A DNA stretch of 64,000 bases from Dactylorhiza incarnata (lineage: Eukaryota; Streptophyta; Magnoliopsida; Asparagales; Orchidaceae): positions 10,502,001 through 10,566,000 of the forward strand of contig JAWHQI010000005.1 of assembly GCA_033032865.1 (NCBI GenBank), in the 5' to 3' direction. Position numbers and translations under genes: made by a program. The notes below the pieces were generated by a model, which had not been told where the DNA came from, made no database searches, and saw only the letters and a program-made list of their open reading frames with translations. Positions 10,245 through 21,714 of the stretch are shown one piece after another. Every line of letters starts with the position of its first letter. The first letter of the stretch is position 1.

Positions 10245-11425
10245 TGTTGGACATGTGTGTCACATCCCTGTGTTTGAGAATAACAAATCCCAAATTGTTT
10301 TTGATCTTGCTTGTCGTGTGTTTATAGTGTGCAGGAACTATAGGTGCAATACTCTACAGGTAGAAAGTAGCTTGGAACCAACAAACTGAACTAAAGCACT
10401 ACCGCCAGTGCTAGAGGCTACCGTAGGTGCTAGCACTACCGCCTAGCGCTAGCTTAAGTTCGTGTACAATGCCACGCCGTGACGGTTTCATAACCGCTTC
10501 TACACGAACACTACCACAGGCGCTAGGAGCTACCGCAGGCGCTAGCGAGAAGTTCTATAAATTGGAGCTTTCTTTCTCATTTTGGCTATCCATCCCAGAG
10601 AGATTGATTGTGCCACAATTCTATTGTTGTTATGCTGCCGAAGATGGATCTCCCACAAAAAGCTTAAGGAGAATTCTGGAGGAGGACTACGTCACGCTAC
10701 ATCCGAAGGACGATCGCTTTGACCTCGCTCATACTATAGCGATCCTTCATCTCCGACTTTAGAAGATCTCATATAATGAGTTTTTATTATTGTTATCATT
10801 ATTTTCATTCCATATATTATTGTAATTTTTGTATTAAATTCTCCTTGTGATGGCGACTAGGTCCTTGCACAGCTTAGGGGGTAATTCGTCGCGTGAGTTG
10901 GCGACTAGGTCTAGGAGGTTAGATCTAGGGGGTGCTTGAGGCCATATCCGGGGAAGGATTGGATAAAGCGGCTTGAGGCCATATCCGGGGAAGGATTGGC
11001 TAAAGCCAACCGGTTTGTGGGGATACAAGTCGGTATAGAAAAAGAAAAGATATTTACTTTTGTACGCCTCCGATTTCTAGCGATACTGAAATCAAATTTA
11101 TGTAAACACTTTTTCATATAATACAATCATGTCTCTTTTGTGTTTACTTGATTTCTTTCATTTGGCATAAATTTTACTATATTGGTTACTAAGATTTCAA
11201 TTCAAATCACTTTATCTAAATTGTTTATTTTAAATCTCTTTTATCATAAAACAATTTAGCACTTGTTTCTAAATTCTAAAATTGGAAATTACAATATTCT
11301 CTTCCTTTAGCTAAATTGTTATTTTGCTCTCTCTTACTAAAACCAATTTAGTCATTTTCATAAAATTATACAAAGAATTTTATTCCCTTATTCACCTCCC
11401 TTTAAGGGCGCCTATCGATCCAACA
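10245..11425 (+). repeat. 5' LTR of element C
   Basis: 1181 bp, TGTTGGACATG...GATCCAACA. It carries GGCGCTAG-type palindromes (10390-10545), a TATA box (10556), and a GC-rich leader with paired arms such as GTCGC/GCGAC and ATCC/GGAT (10846-11035). The 111-codon open frame at 10427-10762 is LTR sequence repeated in the other LTR, not a gene. Confidence 0.9.
10556..10562 (+). promoter_or_regulatory. TATA box of the C 5' LTR
   Basis: TATAAAT, 11 bp after the palindromic run GGCGCTAGCG. The copy in the 3' LTR is at 17009-17015. Confidence 0.65.
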
Positions 11426-11427
11426 AG

Positions 11428-11439
11428 TGGTATCAGAGG
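11428..11439 (+). other. Primer-binding site of element C
   Basis: TGGTATCAGAGG, 2 bp after the 5' LTR, complementary to the 3' end of plant initiator tRNA-Met. Confidence 0.85.
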
Positions 11440-11474
11440 TAGGTTATTCCAAATACGTTTAAAAATAAGGAATA

Positions 11475-13004
11475 ATGGCGTCTCATGATCTCGCTTCTAC
11501 TAGTGGGGGAAACTTTCTTATAAATGAAAAATCTTTGGCACCACCTTTATTTGAAGGCAAAAATTATAATGGGTGGAAAACTCTTATGGAAAAATTTCTT
11601 AAATCTTTGAATATTGAAGTTTGGAATATTACATTAAAATGCCCCCAAGTATTCTTAATAAAAATAAAATGTTTTTAAATGCCAAATCAATGAATAATCT
11701 ATATTGTGCATTAGATCAAAATATTTTCAAACTTATTTATACACTTCCTACTGCTTATGAAGTTTGGAAATTTCTTGAGAATACTAATAGTCTTCCTTCC
11801 ACAGATGATGAACAAGAGGAATTCCTTATGGATCCAAGAGAAGAAATCGACGAGGACTCATGCTTGGAGGAAGATCTATCTAAGAGAGAAACAATATTGA
11901 ACTCAATTGATGGCAAAACATCAAGCAAAAGAGAAGACGGAAACTATGGCAAGGTAAGAAAATCTAAAAATTCCTTTTTTGTAACAAATTCTATTTCTAC
12001 ATTTTGTATGCTTAAATTTGCTAAACATAAAATTTCAAAGTTGAAGCATGCTAATTCCAAATTACGTTTAGAAAATAAAACTTTAAAAGCAAACGCTAAA
12101 GTAGAATCTTATATTGATGTTTCAAATTCTCTTTCATGCTCTTTAGATAAAATTTCTACTCCTTGTTTAGAATGCAATCTATTAAAAGAAAATTTCAAGG
12201 ATATTGAAAAAGGGCTCTTAGTTTCTAAAGAACATAATGAAAAATTGATAATTGAAAATGATGCTTTAACTTGTAAGTTAAGACAATTAAAATCTTTTGT
12301 TGAAAAAGTTCTAATTTCTAGTAATATCATTCATCATAAGATTTTGAATAACAAAGATAAATTAACTTACAAAATCACTTCTAAAAAAGACCACTTTCAC
12401 ACATCAACTCAAAAGGAGTTTAGTTTCAAAAGGAATTATGATCCTCATAAAATTCTTAAGAGTCACTATTATAAGTCTCAATATAGTTTCAATCATGACT
12501 CAAATTTAAAAACTCCTTTTCATGAAAATCAAACTATAAAATATTTTCCTTCACATTATAAGACTATGTCTATAAGAAAGAGTGGAAGTGAAAATCATCA
12601 AAATAAGAACCAATCATTTAAAACATATTGTAACCCACTCTTTCAACATTCAATTCTTAAGAAAGACCATCACTCTTATAAACTCTCAAAGAATCAATAT
12701 AATAAAATTCATTATGATTATCAACATCAATGTATTTTGAAAAATAATTTGAATAAACATAAGTCCCAAATGAATTATTTTTCAAACAAATTTCATCACA
12801 AAAAGATGTCAAATAATCATAATATGAATTTAAAAGATAAACAACCAAAGTATGGATGGTGGCCCAAAAGTAAAAACGAAACACTAACTACACTTGTAAA
12901 GGCCCATTCATCACTATCTACCTAAAAGCCAACACGATATATTTGGGTACCCAAAAGAACCATCCCACTTGGTCCCCTTTGGATACCTAAATCTCTCATT
13001 CATT
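11475..13004 (+). pseudogene. Gag-like protein of element C
   Basis: Starts MASHDLASTSGGN, the same N-terminus as in element B. Residues 1 to about 110 resemble the start of a Copia capsid (PPLFEGKNYNGWKTLMEKF; NIFKLIYTLPTAYEVWKF). An acidic spacer, a Lys/Asn/Glu-rich likely coiled coil, and a His/Lys/Asn-rich region with no zinc knuckle follow. It ends with RYIWVPK...LWIPKSLIH, the WVPK segment that precedes protease in autonomous Sireviruses, but no protease follows. Two lesions: a frameshift between about 11621 and 11675 and an in-frame TAA at 12923-12925 where element B has CAA. The frame 11621-12925 is otherwise open. Confidence 0.75.
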
Positions 13005-16000
13005 AGTATCCAATCATTTGCATGAAGTAGAAACAATTAAAAATGAAATATCATTTCTCTACTTCATGATACGCTTAATTTCTTTTTCTTTGTTGCTTTT
13101 TATTATTTATTTTTACTTAAGCTAACATGCCTTGGTCACCTCATAAATATTTAAAATATGACTTTATCATTTAAATCTTTATAACGTATAAATCAAATTG
13201 AATAAAATTGAATAAAAAGTCATATGTGTTTAAAAGTGACCTATCTCTCATCATTTTAGTTTTTATCCTTTTTAAATCCTTTACCCATAAATGTCTTGAA
13301 TTTTCATTATAAATTGAATATTGAAATGATTATCAAACATAATGAAATTATTTTAAAGAATTTATTTAAATAGCTTATTTAAGGGTCTTAGGCTAAAAAT
13401 ATTAAATGCACAACTAATTGTATATTTGTCTAATTTCTTTGTTGCATATGATAGCCCATATATTGAAAAATCATAATCGAGAAAAATCAGAATCAAATGA
13501 TATAAAAAACCATGTGTTTTTAAATCAAAAATTGTAACTCAAAATTTTAAATAAAAAACCATGAGTTGCTAATGCCAGGCGTTACCACTATCGCCGGCGG
13601 TAGCTTATTTTCCTAAAAAATTCTGATTTCTCTAATTATTATTTTCTGAAAAATTATCTTATTCAAATTTTTGATAACTATGTGATTTGAAATTATAATA
13701 GAATACTAAAATTCCAACAAACATATAGTTTATGGATTAATCATTAGAATATATATGAATATTGTATAATGAATCATATATTATATGTAAAACCAAAGAT
13801 AAATAAATTCAATTATTGAATGCAATTTTATTATAAATTAAAAAACTTTATATATGTAATCTTTGTCTTTGATATGATTGCATGATCATCACTTTCTTGA
13901 CTTACAAATCAAACATGTTATAGAATTCACATACATCATGATGATCTAACATATCTGCTATGCAAAATTCTCTATAATCATAAATCATAATTCATGTTCT
14001 ATCATGAAATATCCCAAATCAATAATGTTTATCACCTAGGAATTATGAATCTTATAATAAAAATATGAATAAGGTTTTCTTTACAATATTTGGTGTATTG
14101 ATATACTTTGCTATTGATTGCATGTATCTTACATATATGTAGACTCTAGAATCAACTTTGAAATAATGCGAATAAATCAAACTAAATCATAACTTTATTC
14201 TAGATCTATAATTTGAAACTCTATTTTGGAATACAAGAAATATTAATGTTAATCTTATAACGTGACATTAAACCCAAAACTCATCATACTAGCATTATCA
14301 CTTATTAACTATTAGTAATTGTGCTAGTTATCTCATATCGTCATCTCATAAAAGTAGAAAAACTTTGCAGCTTTATATTTTTCTATAATTCTTCACATTA
14401 AACAAAAACCATAGTTTATAAATCAACCCATAGTTTAAGAGCATAGGTTGTCCAAAGATTATTCACCTATGACATATCTCACAATAGCGGGGGCGTAGGG
14501 TTGTATGCATTAGAGACCTAACCTCTAAGTCATGTCTTGTCCTTAATCGGGAAGGGTTCCAGTGGGGCCTTGCGAGGCACTCAGGGAATGAGTGTTAGGT
14601 TGAGCATTCTCTAGTGTGTGCATATGGGACTAACACCCCAACCTACAGCATGTGTGCAGCTCCTCATGCCCATCCATCACTTAGTACGGGGCTAGGGGTA
14701 GACATTTAGTCCGGGTAGTTTTTAATCTCAGGGCATACTTTTATTTCTCACTGCATGAACTTTTTATTTACTTATCACTTAAATCATGCATATTTTGGGT
14801 TGTTCGAAAATGTCCTCTTGTGTTTGCATAATTTATTCTTTTTGTGCTTAAATAATTTTGTAAAACACAAGTATTTGAAAAAGCCAAAGTTTCATGCAAA
14901 TTTGATCCAACTAGAAATCACCAAAAATTCTGAAATTTCTGCATGAAACTACTCTAAGGACACTTAATCATGTTCAAAAAGTGAAAATTTAAATTTCTCA
15001 AAAAATCACTTACTTTTTTTAGCGCTAGCACTAGCGCTGGCGCTAGCGTGGATGTTCATTTTTTCAGTTTTGTAAAATTTCTAAAAATATATAAAAATAT
15101 GCTAGTTCATATGTACTACTTATTTGTTGTGTTTCTGACTTTTGTTATTTTTGTTTTATTTATATTATGAAAAATCAACTACAAAACTTCAAAATTCAAA
15201 AATACAAAAATAATTGTTTTTTTTTCTTTCATTAAAAAATTTCAATACAATAAAAAAACTGTATGATCTCTATTGCTAATATCAAGCATGTATGAATTAT
15301 ATTATTTAGAATTATCTACATTGTTAAAACTTGTTTCCTCATATTACTATGAACATTGTTTTGTTTATCATGCTTTGATATATCTGTCTAAAGTGCATCG
15401 ATTGTATTTAAAAATATGTGTAGAACTAAGCTTAGCATGCCACTAAGTATGAGTAAATGTATTGTGATTGATAATGATACTTTTACACTCACTTATGTTT
15501 GGTAATGTACATGTGTGTTTAAATCTAAAAATGCTTGCTTGTCTATTGTAATTGTACAATGAATTAAAAATTGCATAACTTTATTATCTACACTACATTT
15601 GAATTGCACTTAAAAATTAAGAAAAGTGGTTTAAAAAAAAATTATTATGCTGGGTTTGCAAAACAAGTGTATTCGGAGAATGTTGTCTCACAAAAGTGAA
15701 CAAAAAAAATAGACAAATATAACTCCCTCAAGCACTACTTGAACCTCTTGATAAGTCTTCATAAGCATTGTGAGGTTGAGCACCTTGGAAAGAATAGTAA
15801 AGTGTCTTGTGCAAACCTTGGTTAGTACACCACTTTTTCTAAAAATTATGTGCATTAAAAGTGTGTGAAAGCAATATACTTGTGTTTTATTGTGCACTTT
15901 ACTCTACTTATGTTTTGTATTTTGTGATTTAAATCATTTGTTAACATTGCTCAAAATACACTTATGTGCACTTCATTATCTTTCATAACACTTTTTCTCA

Positions 16001-16671
16001 TGAGTATTGGATTCTAATGATTTATCTATACTACTATTTATATAAGAAATGCACTAGATAACCTAGCATAATCTCTACAATGTTTGGTATCCCTTAAACT
16101 TGAAATTAAGTAACATTGTAGTATAATTTATTTTTGATATGTTCATTTCATGTTTGGTATCTTTATGAAAAACTTTGAGATTTCAAAAAGGTTAAAACAT
16201 CTTTCAATTTTGAACTTAAACTCATACTTTTACTTATGCTTTTCATGCTTATAAAAAGATGTTTCTTATAATCTTCCGCTTGCTTACAACTCTTATCTTT
16301 TAATTTGAAATCTCTTATATATACTATGCTTAAACTCTTTATCATTATCTATATTACAAAAGCTTGATCATGCTTTATCATTTATAAGGAGTGCCTCCTT
16401 ACTACCCTCACCCCACCTTCTTTTGATAATACCAAAAAGGGGAGATTAATTGAAGAAATCTAGAGGAGAAATCTAGAAGATTAAGGGGAGACTAATTCTT
16501 GTAAATTTAGGGGGAGTAAAACATAAATTGCATTTATGTAGGGGGAGCATTAAGATAGTGGGAGTATGCACTATTCTCATGCTTATCATATACAATAGTT
16601 GCACTTTTATCTCGCTTATCATATACCATAAACACCTTTGTTGATTTCTTGCTAAGAGGATTTGTTATTAT
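13005..16671 (+). other. Long non-coding 3' half of element C
   Basis: About 3.7 kb, AT-rich, with no gene. It holds GCGCTAGC-type palindromes (13570-13605, 15018-15052), the GC-rich block shared with A and B (14490-14720), a covarying hairpin (15742-15777), a hairpin with 10-bp arms (16075-16121) and a cluster of purine tracts (16435-16684). Confidence 0.8.
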
Positions 16672-16684
16672 CAAAAAGGGGAGA
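16435..16684 (+). other. Repeated polypurine tracts before the C 3' LTR
   Basis: AAAAAGGGGAGAT near 16435, AAGGGGAG near 16483, AGGGGGAG near 16509 and 16540, and AAAAAGGGGAGAT at 16672-16684. The last adjoins the 3' LTR and is the probable plus-strand primer. Confidence 0.75.
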
Positions 16685-16685
16685 T

Positions 16686-17879
16686 TGTTGGACATGTGTG
16701 ACACATCCCTGTGTTTGAGAAGAACAAATCCCAAATTGTATTTGATCTTGCTTGTCATGTGTTTATAGTGTGCAGGAACTATAGGTGCAATACTCCATAG
16801 GTAGAAAGCAGCTTGGAACCAACAAACTGAACTAAAGCACTACCGCCAGTGCTAGAGGTTACCGCAGGCGCTACCGCTACCGCCAATACTACCTCCTGGA
16901 GCTAGCTCATGTTCGTGCATAATGCCACGCCGCAATGGTTTCATAACCGCTTCTACACGAACACTACCGCAGGCGCTAGGAGATACCACAGGCGCTAGCG
17001 AGAAGTTCTATAAATTGGAGCTTTCTTTCTCATTTTGGCTATCCATCCCAGAGAGATTGCTTGTGCCACAATTCTATTATTATTATGCTGCCGAAGATGG
17101 ATCTTCCACAAAAAGCTTAAGGAGAATTCTGGAGGAGGACTACGTCACGCTACATCCGAAGGACGATCGCTTCGACCTCACTCATACAACAACGATCCTT
17201 CATCTCTGACTGAAAGATCTCAAATAAGGAGTTTTTATGATTATTATATTTATTTTCATACCTTACATTATTGTAATTTTTGTAGTAAATTTGCCTTGTG
17301 TTGGCGACTAGGTCCTTGCGCGGCTTAGGGGGTAATTCACCGCGTGAGTTAGCGACTAGGTCTAAGAGATTAGATCTAGGGGTGCTCGAGGCCATATCCG
17401 GGGAAGGATTGGCTAGAGCAGCTTGAGGCCATATTCGTGCAAGGATTGGCTAAAGCCAACTGGTTTGTGGGGATACAAGTCGGTATATAAAAGGAAAAGA
17501 TATTTACTTTTGTACGCCTCAGATTTCTTGCGATATTGAAATAAAATTTATGTAAACACTTTTTCATACAATACAATCATGTCCCTTTTTGTGTTTACTT
17601 GATTTCTTTCATTTGGCATAAATTTTACTATATTAGTTACTAAGCTTTCAATTCAAATCACTTTATCAAAATTGTTTATTTTAAATCTCTTTCATCATAA
17701 AACAATTTAGCACTTGTTTCTAAATTATAAAATTAGAAATTGCAATATTCTCTTCCTTTAGCTAAATTGTTATTTTGCTCTCTATTACTAAAAACAATTT
17801 AGTCATTTTTATAAAATTATAAAATGAATTTTATTCCCTTATTCACCGCCCCCTTCTAAGGGCGCCTATCGATCCAACA
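16686..17879 (+). repeat. 3' LTR of element C
   Basis: 1194 bp, closely matching 10245-11425 in every segment, with scattered substitutions. TATA box at 17009-17015. Confidence 0.9.
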
Positions 17880-17884
17880 GTTTG

Positions 17885-19067
17885 GATCCAACCGTGCGTG
17901 AAGTAAATGCACGATCTGTCTGTTTTGCTTGGTTTTTCAATGATTTGACTTTAACCGTGCATTTTGTTCTTGCATAGGCTGCTTAGCCCGTTCGTGATCA
18001 AAATTGCATGGTCTACTACTGTACCAAGCTGAGTGATTTCTGCGAGCTAAAAAACACATGATCCATGCATGGTCGTGCATTCGACCGTGTGTGCCTATTT
18101 TTCAGACAGATTTATATTTAAGCCACAAATTTCGCCTTATTCCAGGATCATCTTCCTTTGCGCGCCAAAGCTCCCAGCTTCGCCCCTTTTCATCACTCCA
18201 CTACCGCCCACCTTAAGTAGGATCTTCGACCACCATTCTCTTGCAAATCTAAGGCCAGGGCATCCTATTGGCCTCCTTCATCATTCGTGTGCTACGAAGC
18301 CTCATTTCAAGGGATTTCTTGTTATACTCTTAGAGTTCTCTGGTGAGGGCTTAATCAAAGCTAATATACGAAGAATACGGGTAACATAAAAGGAGGTGAC
18401 AGCTCTTTTGGACCCCAAACGGTAGTTGAAGACCGAGCACGGACAAGGCTTGATAACCCTACAATTCCAATCGCGAATCCCCAATGAGTCTTCGTGCTTC
18501 GGTTGTAATCTTACCTTCTCCATGTTGTTATAGTTATTTTCTCTTGAATGTTTTGTTGTATGAATGATGTCCTTGAACTCTAATTGTTATTATGGTTATT
18601 TATCCATGTCTATGTGGTTAATTTTGTGGTTCATGTGAAGAGAGGAGCACCCCCATTCCATCTTCCATCCCGCCATCGCGTTGAGTCTGTCGCACTAACA
18701 ATTGCTAGTGGCATGCTTTGTGATGAGGTTCTTGTGACCCTCATTCCGCAGTTGCTCTTAAGCCATATGCAAGCCTACTCGCCCATCCACCTTGTGAAGC
18801 AGTGCATAGTGGCCTGCATGGTAATTTGTTAATCTAGGTTATATTCTATTTTCCACAAACCAAACCAAATCTTCCGCACTTCACCCAACTGAAGGAATTC
18901 AATATCAAGTCCTTTCTGGAAAGATAACTCTACCCTGCCGTGCTCTTTGTGAGATCGATCCTTGGGGATTTGCTCCTTATTTTATATTACTTGAACGATC
19001 GGTGCACTTGCAATTTCGTGCCTCATTCTCGCTCCCACCTATAGCGGTGTGTAAGAATTGACCGTCA
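17885..19067 (+). repeat. 5' LTR of element E, second part
   Basis: Continues the E LTR after element C and ends GACCGTCA before the primer site. It contains a GC-rich leader (about 18140-18300). Several short frames (for example 18069-18389) have no recognisable domain and are read as LTR sequence. Confidence 0.65.
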
Positions 19068-19073
19068 AGTTTT

Positions 19074-19091
19074 TGGCGCCCTTGTCAGGGA
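19074..19091 (+). other. Primer-binding site of element E (Athila type)
   Basis: TGGCGCCCTTGTCAGGGA, three differences from the TGGCGCCGTTGCCGGGGA of element G. It marks the end of the E 5' LTR. Confidence 0.75.
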
Positions 19092-19277
19092 ACATAGTCG
19101 TGTGAGTTTCTGGAGAAGGAGCTGAGAGGTAGAAATTCCTCCATTTCTGAATTGCATCCTTTTTGTTTTATTTCTTCGCATTCCTTTTTTTAAGTATAGG
19201 TTGCCTTAGTAATTTATTGTTGGGTGTAGTATTTTGCACAGAGTGTTTATTCTCATTGAATCCCTCCTTCTTGCACC

Positions 19278-20303
19278 ATGTTTATTGGTATTAATATTCA
19301 TTGTCAATGGTGCTGTGATTATAACCATTGGAGTTATAAATGCCCTAATGGAGATGGTTTGCATAATTCTCGCGGCCCAGTATACGGAGCACTGATCTCT
19401 TATGTTCCTTCAAACTCCATTCCCAAGTCTTATGCCACTCATCCTCGCCGCATTTACCATTTTTGTATTCCTCTATGGCCACATTGGAGTAATGTAAAAT
19501 GTTGCTAATTTTGTCGAAGCATAGATCATGCTCCGAACGATTGTGCTGAGTATCTTCGCCAATTGGACGAGGATGACAAGCCAAATATCTGGATCATTCC
19601 AACTCCTAACTCTGGCAACACACCTTCTACCTCTGGCTACTAATCTATGTCACCTTCATGTTTTGAAGGGAATGATGCAGACACGCTTTTCATAGTTATG
19701 GTGGATGTATGTTCCGACATAGCTGAGCCCATTTCTCATGTGCATTTATCACTACCCGGGGATTCGATTATTTGTGAGGAATCGGTGCTGACTTTTACTC
19801 GAGCACTATTCCTCCCCCTCTTGTGCATACTATTACATTCATCACTAACAACATTATCGATGATGCATCGCATGATAAGGTAGATGATTTATGTGTTTGC
19901 CTATTCCTATGGAGGATATTTTCCAAGGTGAAGAAGATTCTACCTCAGCACTGATGGAGGAAGTCCAAATCATGGAGGAGGCCACATATGATCCTACTGA
20001 GCCCTGCAGCATTATCAATGATGCTGACAATATCTTCCATCCTCAACCTAGTGGGAGCGAGACCGGGACTGCTCCCATATTTTTTTATTATTTATGTTCT
20101 TCTTCTCAGTTATTTCCTAACCCCACTCCTTTGTCTGAGCCTATGCAGGTTGAATCTTCACAGGAATGTTAAGAGGACCTGAAGCATGACACTCAAGTCA
20201 ATGATGTGTGTAACCTCTTATTTGAGGAGGTTGATCCCTCCTCCATAGTGGAAGCCTCCTTCATTGCCTTCTCCTCCTGTCGCCTCCCTGAAGATGACAC
20301 CTT
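19278..20303 (+). pseudogene. Zinc-knuckle protein remnant at the 5' end of element E
   Basis: About 190 nt after the primer site, a frame starts MFIGINIH and quickly reaches a CCHC knuckle, CQWCCDYNHWSYKC. A second, FCRSIDHAPNDC, follows about 65 residues later; an in-frame TAA (19506-19508) sits between its first two cysteines. An acidic, Ser/Pro-rich region follows in two frames (19647-19883, then 19891-20172 and on), ending at the F insertion (...LPEDDTF). The knuckles come first, whereas a normal gag has its capsid before them. The protein is not otherwise recognised; a truncated or rearranged gag is most likely. Confidence 0.5.
20299..20303 (+). repeat. Target-site duplication of element F
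   Basis: ACCTT on the left; AACTT at 56564-56568 on the right. One mismatch. Confidence 0.55.
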
Positions 20304-20782
20304 TGTTGGGAATATTGCCCTCAATGTTCCCTTTATTTGAAGAGGCATCACTCACAATGCAAAGTACATATTGTATTTGATAAACCCAAATTTTCATCAT
20401 GACTGTGCAGGGTTTAGATATTCCAAGGATTGGAATAATGTGTGTGGTTCATTGGTTGAACTGCTGAGAAGAACTCTCTGTCCCAACGGAACTGCTGAGA
20501 CGAGGCCAGGAACCACTGAGAAGGGGTCTGCCTCAGCCGAGATGTATATAGATAAATTCCACTGAGAAGACAATCTGTGTCAGCGGATCCACTGAGACCA
20601 TGACAGCTTAACCACTGAGATGGAAGACTGTCTCAATCCAACCGCTAAGACAGATTCAAATCAGGAAGACGACACCGACGGGATTTTCTTTTGGCGCAAA
20701 TATCTGTTAAGGGTAGATAAAGTGTTCTATCATGTTCCAAAGTGTCAGGGCCCTTTCTAAGAGTCGTCGAGGATAAATGAAG

Positions 20783-20790
20783 TATAAAAG
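20783..20790 (+). promoter_or_regulatory. TATA box of the F 5' LTR
   Basis: TATAAAAG; the matching site in the 3' LTR is 55710-55717. The CTGAGAC motif array lies upstream. Confidence 0.65.
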
Positions 20791-21105
20791 ATCAACTTAA
20801 GGCACTTTCAGAAGAGCCGGTTGGTGTGCTAAAAGTGTTAGAGCCATTACTGTTCCATTGATGGATTTCATGAACTCTCTCGTTCTGCTTCCATAACCAG
20901 CAAGAAGAATCAAGGAGGGAAGATATCTCTTCTATTTTGAAGAGCAAGGTGATCCTCTTTCATCTACTGTAGAGAAGGATCAGTTAGGAGCAGGTCTGAA
21001 GATTACTTTCAGCCCAACTTTAAGATTGCATCAGCTGTGCATAATCAACAGAAGACTTCAAACCAATGTTGTCCACTATTGTAAGCTAAAACTTATACTC
21101 ATTTT

Positions 21106-21400
21106 AGGAACTGTATAGTCTGAGCTTGTAAGGCATTGTGCCTGAGTTTGTAGTGTTGCTGAACCTGAGTTGTAGAAATGTTGAGCCTGAGATTGGTAAG
21201 GCTGTAGAGCCTGAACTGTAGGTCATTTTGCCTGAGAAGTAGGGCTTCTTTATAGGCCTGGGGTAGGAGATAGAGATTATCTCTGAGTTGTAGGAGTGGG
21301 AGCACTCTGAGTTAGTAGGGTTGTTAGGCCTGAGGTAGGGTTTGGAGCAAACCTGAGAGATCCTGAGGGATATGAGTTGTAAGCTCTTGAAGCAGAGATT
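21106..21400 (+). repeat. Tandem stem-loop array in the F 5' LTR
   Basis: About twelve units of 20-27 nt. Each is a short hairpin with its own stem, followed by a constant linker close to CTGAGTTGTAGG. Examples: GGCT-GTAG-AGCC, GAGTG-GGAG-CACTC, GGTTTG-GAG-CAAACC. It lies in the predicted transcribed leader, downstream of the TATA box. Confidence 0.8.
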
Positions 21401-21635
21401 GGAGGAATTTGTCTTGTCTAACACACTGCTAGAAAGGTATAGAGGGAAAGTTGACTACCCATAGACACCCTGTCTTGGGGAACCACTATAAATAACTATG
21501 TGCTTTCTGTGTTTGCTTGAGCTTTTGTTTATTATTCATTTACTGCAAGCAACAGTTAAGTAAAACTCAAAGAAACCTATTCACCCCCCCCCCCCCCTCT
21601 AGGTGAATTAGACTACTAACCTATAAATTATCAAG

Positions 21636-21647
21636 TGGTATCAGAGG
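21636..21647 (+). other. Primer-binding site of element F
   Basis: TGGTATCAGAGG, 2 bp after the 5' LTR; initiator tRNA-Met type. Confidence 0.85.
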
Positions 21648-21714
21648 GAGGTTGGTCAAAAATGACTTAACAGTCTGACCAGATCCTACATAGGTGTAGT
21701 CAAATCTGAAACCA

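Larger units (their letters stand above)
10245..17879 (+). mobile_element. Element C: complete gag-only Sirevirus-like retrotransposon
   Basis: 7635 bp with two LTRs (10245-11425, 16686-17879), an iMet-type primer site, one gag-like reading frame, about 3.7 kb of non-coding sequence and a polypurine tract. No protease, integrase, reverse transcriptase or RNase H is present, so mobility would depend on an autonomous relative (inference). It lies in the 5' LTR of element E. Confidence 0.9.
20304..21633 (+). repeat. 5' LTR of element F
   Basis: 1330 bp, TGTTGGGAATATTG...AATTATCA. It has an array of CTGAGAC/GTCTCAG-type motifs (20450-20650), a TATA box (20783), a tandem stem-loop array (21106-21400) and a C tract (about 21585) before the end. 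Confidence 0.9.

Noticed and set aside
10427..10762. 111-codon open frame in the C LTR (and its counterpart at 16922-17209)
   Set aside because: It lies in both LTR copies across the palindromes and TATA box, and has no recognisable domain.
21636..21647. tRNA-Met-like sequence
   Set aside because: Only the short primer-complementary stretch is present, directly after an LTR; no cloverleaf.
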